From Fulvivirga kasyanovii (GTDB lineage Bacteria; Bacteroidota; Bacteroidia; Cytophagales; Cyclobacteriaceae), in NCBI RefSeq assembly GCF_009711405.1, contig NZ_SMLW01000680.1, positions 1-52,502 on the forward strand: DNA of 52,502 nt. The letters are read 5' to 3'. The translations under genes and the position numbers were made by a program. Positions within the stretch are counted from its first letter, which is position 1. Each line of letters opens with the position of its first letter. The notes beneath the pieces were generated by a model that was not told the DNA's origin, did not search any database, and worked only from the letters and a program-made list of their open reading frames with translations. Positions 39,001 to 44,600 of the stretch are shown piece by piece.

Positions 39001-41394
39001 ATCGGTCAGGCCTGCTTTCAGGTCCTGGCAGGCAAGGTGGATGGCAGTTAATGAGGACGAACACATGGTATCCAGGGTGATGCTCGGCCCGTGAAGGTTC
39101 AATACATAGGATACACGGTTAGCAATACTGGCCAGACTGCCTGACAGGTTATATTCTCCGTACATCACCCCTGCATAAACACCCACCTGACCTGCCAGTC
39201 CTTTGTTGTGAGGGATTTGCAAGCTGGAACGGGTATATCCGGCATCTTCAACAGCCATATAGGCGTGCTGTAAAAACAGGCGCTCCTGAGGGTCTATGGC
39301 TGCGGCTTCCCGGGGTGCAATGTTGAAAAACCGGGGATCAAATTCGTCTACCCCTTCAATGAAGCCTCCCCATTTGCTGTAGTGGTGTCCGCTTTTTGTG
39401 CGGTCTTCGCTATAGTATTTGCGCCAGTCCCAGCGCTCTTTGGGCACTTCTATGATACAATCTTTGCCATCGCGCAGGTTGTCCCAGAAGGCCTCGATGT
39501 TGGCTGCTTCCGGATAGCGACCGCTCAGCCCCACGATAGCAATAGGGTCGTCATTAACAGGGCGCACGGACTTTGCCTGATCTGCAAATGGACGTGGACG
39601 GGTGAAACGCTTTCCTGATGTCAGCTTTTGAGGCATCTGCTTTTCGGGCTGCGACCTGGCTTCAACCGGTTTTTCTGCGTTATCCGTAGCCGTATTGAAT
39701 ATGGCTGCCAACTGCGCCGCATGAGATTTCACAAAATACGCTGTAAGCTCTCTGATAGTTTGATATTCAAAGAATAATGTTTTGGACAGTGAGCCAAAGG
39801 TCTTCTCCAACTGGCCGGTAAATTTCATGGCCAGTATGGAATCAATACCGTAATTCTCAAGCGGTGCCTGAGGGTCAATTTTATGGGATGCCAGCTTGAG
39901 CAATGAAGAGAATTCCTGACACAGATATTGTTCGGTCTGTTCAAAAAGATCGCCTGTATTTGTTGTCAACTGAGTTGTTGCCGAGTGCTTTACCACGTTC
40001 GAACTGGCTTCTTTATCTCCATTGAGTTGTTGTGGCATCCTGCCTCTGGCAACCAACACCTGATCCTGACCTAACTCAAGGCTGCAATAAAATGCATGCA
40101 TGCCGGCGCTGGTCTCCAGGGGCTGTACATCCATAGTTTCTTTCAGTATTTCCTGGTTGGCCTTATCGATCTGCATGCCTCCCTCCTGCCAAAGCGGCCA
40201 GTTGATAGAGAGGGTGTGCCCTTGTCGCTGTCCGGCATTTACCAGTTGGTTACGATATACGGCAAACTGGTCCATAAAGCCATTGGCCGCAGCGTAGTCG
40301 GCCTGCCCTACATTGCCCAGCAATGAGGCAACGGAAGAGAACAGTACCATAAAATCAAGATCAAGGTCTTTGCTGGCTTCATCGAGATTGAAGGTTCCGG
40401 CTACTTTAGGGGCAAGCACTTTGCTGAATTCTTCGCCGGATTTTTTAATGATAAAGTTATCAGCAGTCATGCCTGCACAGTGGATGATTCCGCTGAGAGG
40501 TTTACCTTCTCCATTAATTTTGGCTATAAGCTTATTGACCTGATCGGCGTTGTTGAGGTCGAGCTGGTGGTATTCCACTTTATTCTTTAGAGCCGGCAAT
40601 GCTTCCAGTACTTTCTTCCTTTCCGCAGTCAGGGGGTTACGCCCAGTGAGGATGATCCTGGAACGGGTTGTTTGCTTCAGGATCTCTTTAGCAAATAAGA
40701 TTCCCAAACCTCCCATACCTCCGGTGATCAGGTATACTCCCTGGTCTTTGAAAACAACTTTAGGGCTGATCTCACCGGCCTCCACTTCTTCGCTTTTCAG
40801 AATATGGCGGGTGCTCTGCTCATATTTTATGATCTGATCGTGAGGGGTGGACTGGTTTTCTTTCAATTGTGCAGCCAGTTGTTCCGCCTTCACCCTGGAT
40901 TGGGTGATGACCACCTGTCCGGTTACTTTAGGATTTTCAAGGCCTGCTGTTTTCAACAACGCGGAAAGGCCGGCAAAAAGGGTATGCTCTGCTTCACTGC
41001 CAATAGCTAGCTGGATCAGTATTTTTCCCTGAGGTTTGCCGGAAAGCACTTGTTTGATATGCTCAAAGCAGGCCAGTGCATGGCTTTCATATTTAGCTGC
41101 GATGTTGGTTTGCGATGTAGCCTGTAAAGTCAAAACCTGACTACCGGGAAGTGCAGTCTCCAGTTCTTTACCACTAACTTCGGGCAATTCGCAAAGGATT
41201 ATATGTCTTTGGGCATATTCGACCTGATCAGCAGGCGATGGCATGCCGGCTTTCCATATGGGGCTGGAAAGCTTTGTACCCGTAGCTTTGCCCTGCTCCT
41301 GTAGCTTAATCGCTTTGATCTGCTCTAATGCTTCTGTTTGCGTAAGCTTTCCCCTCGAAATATCCTGAAATATCTTTTTTAGGTTTTCTTTCAT
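27073..41394 (-). CDS. Trans-AT polyketide synthase B: DD-KR-ACP / KS-DH*-ECH3-ACP2 / KS-DH*-KR-ACP / KS-DD
   Basis: 4773 residues. N-terminal docking (1-35); KR (about 218, Y367) and ACP (S519) finish the module begun at the end of PKS A. The beta-branching module has KS (about 615-1050; C778, H913, H953), a dead DH (about 1205-1490, catalytic His segment deleted, Glu1408 for Asp), three ECH domains (about 1595-1800, 1825-2025, 2060-2300) and twin ACPs (S2372, S2487). The next module has KS (about 2589; C2757, H2892, H2932), a DH with Asn3232 for His and Glu3405 for Asp, KR (about 3721, Y3866, lacking the usual xxD motif) and ACP (S4032), so a hydroxyl is expected. A last KS (about 4125-4565; C4291, H4427, H4470) ends in a C-terminal docking segment (about 4740-4773) and is completed by PKS C. 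A possible ribosome site AAAGGAAAAG precedes the ATG. Confidence 0.96.
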   Translation of the reverse strand: MKENLKKIFQDISRGKLTQTEALEQIKAIKLQEQGKATGTKLSSPIWKAGMPSPADQVEYAQRHIILCELPEVSGKELETALPGSQVLTLQATSQTNIAAKYESHALACFEHIKQVLSGKPQGKILIQLAIGSEAEHTLFAGLSALLKTAGLENPKVTGQVVITQSRVKAEQLAAQLKENQSTPHDQIIKYEQSTRHILKSEEVEAGEISPKVVFKDQGVYLITGGMGGLGILFAKEILKQTTRSRIILTGRNPLTAERKKVLEALPALKNKVEYHQLDLNNADQVNKLIAKINGEGKPLSGIIHCAGMTADNFIIKKSGEEFSKVLAPKVAGTFNLDEASKDLDLDFMVLFSSVASLLGNVGQADYAAANGFMDQFAVYRNQLVNAGQRQGHTLSINWPLWQEGGMQIDKANQEILKETMDVQPLETSAGMHAFYCSLELGQDQVLVARGRMPQQLNGDKEASSNVVKHSATTQLTTNTGDLFEQTEQYLCQEFSSLLKLASHKIDPQAPLENYGIDSILAMKFTGQLEKTFGSLSKTLFFEYQTIRELTAYFVKSHAAQLAAIFNTATDNAEKPVEARSQPEKQMPQKLTSGKRFTRPRPFADQAKSVRPVNDDPIAIVGLSGRYPEAANIEAFWDNLRDGKDCIIEVPKERWDWRKYYSEDRTKSGHHYSKWGGFIEGVDEFDPRFFNIAPREAAAIDPQERLFLQHAYMAVEDAGYTRSSLQIPHNKGLAGQVGVYAGVMYGEYNLSGSLASIANRVSYVLNLHGPSITLDTMCSSSLTAIHLACQDLKAGLTDLAIAGGVNVSVHPSKYLMLSTGQFISSDGHCQSFGEGGDGYIPGEGVGAVVLKRLSEAKKDGNHIYAIIRGSSLNHGGKTNGYSVPNPKAQADVISHALAEAGVNPRHISYIEAHGTGTKLGDPIEISALTKAFHQENEDTAYCQLGSAKSNIGHCESAAGIAGLTKILLQMKHRKIVPSLHSTRLNPHIDFDKTPFIVNQTLKDWEQPVVDGKALPRIAGISSFGAGGANAHIIIQEYTEAERPVSLNGATKDIIIPVSARTAGQLKQKAQDLLKFIRTSAPQNLPSIAYTLQTGREAMDQRLAFVVTSISQLEEKLQAYVDDKSVDGLYKGQVKRDAAYDAGMQQKVDEWIAGKQWPQLMEAWVKGTEVDWNMLYSNAKPKLVSLPVYPFARERYWKDINATVQAPNRLAAVALHPLLHRNISNLNEQAYSSTFTGDEFFITGQQVLPEAAYLEMARVAISQAMPDQEELHILELHNTVWAGAAGVEEGKPLNIALLAQGQETVNFEIYSPEAKEDIVYCQGQAVISREAAPSKLDITQLRRQLNGAQRASADVYAAFGSMGLAYSPTYQSIAVIEQGNGQLLASLSLPDDLEETQKDFQLHPAFVEGALQAGMALMTDFNKPSSGALLPGSIDTLRVIGHCTGEMFAWVRYAEDSAKADIDLCDAQGNICVQMLGVRYQEEVVTPVSVEQQQPVEKQMVAKASTSAPEPVQTAPKQIQITPLAGKASSGEPVFQKFAQVVLEKPTNVSLVKPQAISAKDINQPVPGKGSVTLAATTSASRQQQNGKATTANFVKLFDHGNGLYSIDIDALTNYNTLSHDLVEQVLKAVDFVKKISSAKVLMLRGTSAVFLHGGREEYNDAISQKLYQAIASFPYPVIAVMQGGATGAGFLVGALCDFMVCSQESKYSYTDHEEGLFPTAHEEILFKERFGEALASDFLYQSTVSTGKELKAKGWSCPVLPTDQVEAYAMELASGLIAKSQTALSLLKQHLGRHIQALVEQLTTVETVGGEGKITKKHKLTSTSKLLKLVDSAEHVLTIRIKKSRKKDKLKDIASGLEEIFTQVKKGAYYKAILLASEDPGYLTASGKTNVAEDVLAIQKLLIEAPVPVIAAVGSEAKGLAWLIAQSCDACVYSEEGAYSLENILQIPKLAKQAALIFANRLGNYACKELLFAGKTYSGAELMQLSGAVAISKTEEVLTRASALAGTWARLSWASVTTWKKERAAALAKEISQLPEWPDVEEKTSKALPESPFALDLKSEVIKATVHPEGVVEVKMEDREAKNMFSEAFIEGMKEVFAHIDQSEDYKAVVFTGYDSYFASGGTKESLLAIQEGKAKFTDTTIFQLAMACRVPVIAAMQGHAIGAGWSMGMFADFMLLSEESHYVSPYMNYGFTPGAAATLIFPDKTGYDLSRDTLLTANEYSGHDLKRKGLTLPVLSRKDIHEAALTLAKQIAQNPRSGLVAVKLQLTRHLKALLEETYSRELAMHEKTFVGQEDTLKQIESNFYSAERTAPVQAVPAKENAVIPEPQTTSHNQDALPGIISSLKKLLAKELHLEVDEIDENSQFVDLGLDSIVGVTFIRKINDKYGTSLQATVVYSYSTLAKLAGHVKEEAEKLGAILSPPVAQEAQETAPVQAPQDIQPVTNTPSVSDVLPGIISTLKKLLAKELHLEVDEIDENSQFVDLGLDSIVGVTFIRKINDKYGTSLQATIVYSHSTIAKLSEHVKEEAEKQGTLVATPVAPTATAVPVNTPAEAPKQVPSMPVIRKKLTSWRNKSALRTSQTTKSAYQSQPIAVIGMAGQFPEAKNIETFWQNIAEGKNCISEISPKRWSMEGFFQEGEAVPGKSYSKWMGALEEFDLFDPLFFNISPSEAESMDPQQRLFLQACWHTIENAGYDPQALSGSKCGVFVGCAAGDYLQQSKQHQLSAQGFTGAASSILAARISYFLNLQGPCISIDTACSSSLVAIANACDSLISGSSNVALAGGVYVMATPSMHIMSSQSGMLSPDGRCYTFDQRANGFVPGEGVGAVMLKRLEDAERDDDNILGVIHGWGVNQDGKTNGITAPNTESQTLLEQQVYDQFNIDPTSIQLIEAHGTGTKLGDPIEVEGLRRSFKKYTQEQEYCALGSVKSNIGHCLTAAGVAGTIKVLMAMKHRQLPPTINYTQLNEHISLKDSPFYVNTQLKDWSVKSTERRQAAISAFGFSGTNAHIVMGEYIPQTTTTRPVQVVTQNSELMIPLSAKSEEQLRQKAIDLLEYIGKAPETVDMTALAYTLQVGREAMDHRLGLMAANAGQLAERLQAWLDNEDDLEGTGQGHVKRSKEGISIISNDADMKETIIGRYIGQKKLSKLMELWVKGLDLDWHKLYGEVKPKRISLPLYPFAKERYWIEETDEKQISATGKVAGMLHPLLHRNTSDLHQQSYSTTFTREETLVSENQVSGHKVVPAMAYLEMARAAVLLADSPADQSAVTELNNISWNRPIVVADSKEVGVALFATDMKGSREELIDIELYSEENGEEITYFQAQARYSYQAENARLDLANLKGQMSQAAASPKDIYTGLFDMGFAYGRGYQAITAIYPGEDQLLAELSLPPSGENNQDKFMLHPAIIEGVLQACISLVADKGGVEQPLFPATLDTLRMVSTCTGEMTVWVRTQGHGSAAKLDIDLMDQEGNVCAELRGLTLQDFAADVAQVKIAETGKAIQSQTEEASQPLFFTEHWEDKPLVSNGVQPENRQVIIFADEVLQKQLTTGDDAVLWASAVFVRQGKKFGQVGGNTYECRFNHTSDIQKVLNEVNDKSNTPISLVYTWAKGQKEAGIHALFSLFKAIKIFNQPVKVILTGHYDPSIADSCWDYSWIGFERSLKLILPHVKVSLLYTDSLTFTAQQLIDAIHHPGITWYKGQSRLALSIKPTQRTIKDQQPVLKKHGGYLITGGSGKLGYSFAQYLAKEYQAKLILMGRSPLTSGIEEQIEELKKAGAKEVHYNAVDISDEKALAAWEKNLPFDLSGVIHAAGVEGTQMFHEKTTKSINEVLQPKSTGTILIDGALRQHPLSFVCYFSSSAALLGDFGSCDYAIANRFQMAYAQHRQQNEQAKGKTVVINWPFWKDGGMGKGDAEQAAFYLKSSGQDVLETAEGLEIWHDIIRAGETQTLVLKGKPSRLEQFLHRIYEADPQKSSATTTAKAENLPSHMGKGWKVQYQDLSIKECIYADLTRLVSASLKIPAAKLDGVTNLADYGFDSISLTTFAKQLKEHFSLEITPALFYNYATIEKLSSYFVDEHQIHMQEFYRKPQSEVSDSQKQAPLSRPVLNRTSQRKRFLQPSANGRSYAARLEQEPIAIVGMSGRFPKADTVDQLWSLLEKGESGISEIPLSRWDWRDYFTAPGHSGNKISTNKGGFINNIDEFDPLFFEITPREAEATDPGQRMLLMEAYKAIEDAQINPSSLRGTPVGVFVGMEESQYDALIADEQGVGNSGNAMISSRLSYFLDLHGPTIATNTACSSGLVALHQAVTSLRNGECESALVAGISSLILSPKFYEKMSQAGMLSQDGQCFSFAKKANGIGASEAVVVLMLKPLSAAIEDGNPIYGTIKASGINFDGKTNGVTAPNGKSQEELIKRVYTNHNINPQDISHIVAHGTGTKLGDPIEINALNDAFKKLSNGQARPGKCAITSCKSNLGHTMAASGLVSVVSMLKGLQHNKIPATINCEDENDYISWKDSPFYINKTTKKWDRADDRPRMGGISSFGRSGTNAHVVVEEYVPQQPVQPVVATHPGDGSQVIITLSAKSDEQLHQKAGDLLDFISTKKQDIDLLALAYSLQVTREAMEVRLGLIVGSVEELKDKLQAYRKAEKGIEGIYQGEVKHNDTSVSIFNVDADLQETIEKWITHKKLSKLLELWVKGLELDWNKLYGEEKPQRISLPKYPFAKERYWVKKTTSRQIVESKPASGSDNFEVIEDLINQIESESIETDEAVSLLKNIAYTK
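33887..33993 (-). repeat. 107-bp exact direct repeat within the PKS B tandem ACPs (second ACP copy)
   Basis: Identical base for base to 34232-34338, covering the phosphopantetheine site. Flanking ACP sequence differs between the copies, so the identity is local. Confidence 0.85.
34232..34338 (-). repeat. 107-bp exact direct repeat within the PKS B tandem ACPs (first ACP copy)
   Basis: Partner of 33887-33993; the two start positions are 345 bp (115 codons) apart. Confidence 0.85.
34495..36615 (-). other. Triple enoyl-CoA hydratase-like block inside PKS B
   Basis: Three crotonase-like units lie head to tail. The third (about residues 2060-2300) is close to PksI-type ECH2: MEDREAKNMF, GYDSYFASGGTKESLL, then AMQGHAIGAGWSMGMFAD. 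It is the likely decarboxylase for the HMGS pathway. The first (about 1595-1800) keeps the frame (FLHGGREE, VMQGGATGAGFLVGALCDF) with altered active-site residues. The second (about 1825-2025) is shorter and more degenerate (YLTASGKTN, VAAVGSEAKGLAWLIAQSCD). Units one and two may be structural, or may act on another intermediate. Confidence 0.85.
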
Positions 41395-41417
41395 CTTTTC
41401 CTTTAAATTTTTCCCGG

Positions 41418-41439
41418 GAATCGGTTTTTAAACCGATTC
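41418..41439 (-). promoter_or_regulatory. Perfect 10-bp hairpin 23 nt upstream of the PKS B start
   Basis: Arms GAATCGGTTT and AAACCGATTC are separated by 2 nt. It lies in the expected 5' leader of PKS B and has no T run after it on either side, so it is less likely a terminator than an operator or an RNA hairpin that affects translation or mRNA stability. Confidence 0.45.
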
Positions 41440-41597
41440 TGTTGCTTCTTCATCAGAAGAAAGTTTTATGTTTTTGCCTCTTTGACACACATGCATGTAT
41501 TGAGTGCCAAGAGATGTCAGTGACAAACGGGTGCGCCAAGACAGCCTTCTCCTTTTTCATGGCTTGAATGCGGCGCAATGTATATTTTAAACTTTAT

Positions 41598-41643
41598 CCC
41601 GGGGCTTCACCCCGGGCTACCTATGTTTTATCCCTACGGGATA
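41598..41643 (+). repeat. Palindromic intergenic repeat, family 2, copy 3
   Basis: A 7-bp stem CCCGGGG/CCCCGGG with loop CTTCA is followed by CTACCTATGTTTTATCCCT and a 6-bp stem TATCCC/GGGATA (41629-41643). It has the same architecture as 4134-4209 and 25703-25780. Confidence 0.75.
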
Positions 41644-41692
41644 CTTCTGTTAATTGCTATGTTGTTTAAACCTGAGACAAAGAGGCCATGAG

Positions 41693-44600
41693 CTAAACCA
41701 GCTCGATGGCTTCTTCATCTGAAAGCTCCTTATTCAGTACACTTTGAATAAGTTTCTGATAGTACGCATCATCAAACTGTGCTGTACTGTCATTTTTTTG
41801 GCTTGTTGAGCCATTGGTAGTATGTATCGGTTTATTATTGTTCTCCATTACCCGGAAGGCAAACCCCTTGATCTGCACACATACGTTGCCTTCTTCATCA
41901 CAAAGGTCGATGTCCAGTTTGGTCACTCTGCCATCCGGATCGCTGTCGGGCGAGTACCTCACCCAGGCAACCATCTTTTTGGTGCAGGCTGAGATAATGC
42001 TCAATGACTCCAGTGCAAAAGGCAGCATAGGCTGCGATGGCACCTGATCCAATCCCTGGAACAGACCAATAGACGCTTGCAAAGCACTGTCCATCAGGCT
42101 CGGGTGCAGTATGTAGTCTTCCTGTTCATTTTCAACTGCTGCCGGAAGCGTAAGATCTGCCATTACCTGTCCTTCTCCTTTGTAGATAGCCTCTATTCCC
42201 TGGTGTGCCGGGCCATAGTATAGCTCCATTTGGGTAAACGCTGCGTAAATATTGCTGCGCTCCAGTTTTCCCGCTTTCATCTGCGCTCTGAGTTGCGCTA
42301 TATCCAGTTTTTCGGCCTTCGCCCTATCGCTGAATATGGCCTGTCCCTGAAAATGGGTGGTTTCTTCGCCTTCCTGATCACTGAATATTTCATAGTATAT
42401 CAGGTCGCCCTCCACCAGGCCGGAATCATCCAGATACAGGGCTGCATTGATTTGCTTTCTGTCGTTCACACTGAAAGGTTGAATCCAGCCAATATTGTGC
42501 AATTCCAAAACAGATGACGCGGTTGACTCAGGCATCGAACGCCGGATCGCTTCCCGGATCATCTCTAAATATGCCACTCCGGGAAGTACTTTCTGTTTGA
42601 ATACCTGATGGTCTCTTAAGAAGAACTCTTCGCCGTTAAAAGTAGTGCTGTAGCACTGCCTGCTAAAGTCAGAGGTGTTGGTATGGAGTAATGGATGCAG
42701 TACTGCGGTTGTCTTACCGTTGGCAATCATGTGGGCTTCATCACTCAATTCAATCCAGTACCGCTCTTTGGCAAACGGATATACCGGCAGGCTCATACGT
42801 TTAGGTTTATTCTCACCATAAAGCTTGCTCCAATCGAGGTTGAGTCCTTTAACCCATAAATCCAGAAGTTTCGACAGTTTCTTTTGAGCGATCCAGTTTT
42901 TGATGATGGCTTCGCGCATGTCTTCATCATTGCTGATAATGCGCAGGCCTTCTTTATTTTTCTTCACCTCTCCCTGGTACATGCCGGTTATGTCCTCTTC
43001 TCCTTCCATATAGGCTCTAAGCTTTTGGGCCAACTGGTCTACGCTGCCTGCCATGAAGCCTAGCCGTTCTTCCATAGCTTCCCTGCCCACTTGCAGGGTG
43101 TAGGCCATTTCTACCAGGTCGATAGATTCACGCTCTTTTTCAATGTATTTCAGCAGGTCATAAGCTTTTTGCTTCAGTTGCTTTTCAGACCTGGCCGAAA
43201 GCGGGATCATGTGCTCATCATTCTGGGTGATGACCTGAACCGGCTTTTTCATGGTTACGGGCTGAGGAACATATTCTCCCAAAACCAAATGGGCATTGGT
43301 ACCACTAAAACCAAATGAGCTGATAGCTGCCAGCCGTTGTTTGGTCTCTTTCACTTTCCAGTCTCTCAGCTCAGTGTTCACGAAGAACGGGCTGCCGTCA
43401 AGACTGATGTGTTCGTTTAATTGTTCAAAGTTTATCGTTGGTGGCAACTGTTGGTGCTTCATGGCTTGCAGCACTTTGATGAAGCCTGCTACGCCTGCTG
43501 CGGTCAGGCAGTGGCCTATGTTGCTCTTTACAGAACCTAATGCGCAGTATTCCTTTTCCTGAGTATATTTTTTAAACGACCTCTTCAATCCGTCTACCTC
43601 AATCGGATCTCCCAGCTTGGTGCCGGTACCGTGCGCCTCAACAAGTTGAATGTCATTCGGGTCGATCTTGAACTGGTCATAGACCTGCTGCTCCAAAAAG
43701 ATCTGTGATTCGGTATTCGGAGCCGTAATTCCGTTGGTTTTACCATCCTGATTTACACCCCATCCCCGGATCGTGCCCAGGATATTGTCATTATCTCTTT
43801 CAGCATCTTCAAGCCTTTTGAGCATGACTACCCCTACGCCTTCACCCGGCACAAAGCCATTAGCGCGCTGATCGAAGGTATAGCATTTACCGTCCGGTGA
43901 CAGCATGCCTGACTGGGATGTTTTGATGTGCATATCGGGACCACCCATCACATAAACGCCACCTGCCAGGGCGGAGTCAATGCTACCCGCTACGAGACTG
44001 TCACAGGCATTGGCTATAGCCACCAGTGAGGATGAACATGCGGTATCCATGGATATACAGGGCCCTTGCAGGTTCAGGAAGTAAGATACACGCGCTGCCA
44101 GTATGGAAGTAGAACCTCCGGTAAAGCCTTGTGCACTTAGCTGTTGCTCCCGGGATAAGTTCTGATAGTCGCCATAGGCACATCCTACATAGACTCCGCA
44201 TTTGCTGCCGGAGAGTGCATGCGGATTGTAGCCTGCATTTTCTATCGCGTGCCAGCAGCTCTGTAAAAACAACCGTTGCTGCGGGTCCATGCTTTCTGCT
44301 TCAATAGGCGAAATGGTGAAGAAAAGCGGATCGAAAAGATCATATTCCTCCAATTGTCCCATCCATTTGCTGGTTGTTTTACCGGGTACGGGGTCTCCTT
44401 GCTGGTAGTATTTATGGATATCCCAACGCTCCTGAGGGATCTCGCTGATACAGTTTTTGCCTTGAGCAATATTTTGCCAGAACTCTTCTACATTTTTAGC
44501 TTCAGGGAACTGACCGGCCATTCCCACCACTGCGATGGTCTGAGACTGGTTAGCCCTTTTGGCTGTTGAGGTCGTTCTTAATGTTGCGCTATTGCGCCAT

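Larger units (their letters stand above)
41395..41692. other. Gap between PKS A and PKS B with two palindromic elements
   Basis: 298 bp without a gene. It holds a 10-bp perfect hairpin close to the PKS B start (41418-41439) and a family 2 repeat (41598-41643). The remainder is AT-rich spacer. Confidence 0.6.
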
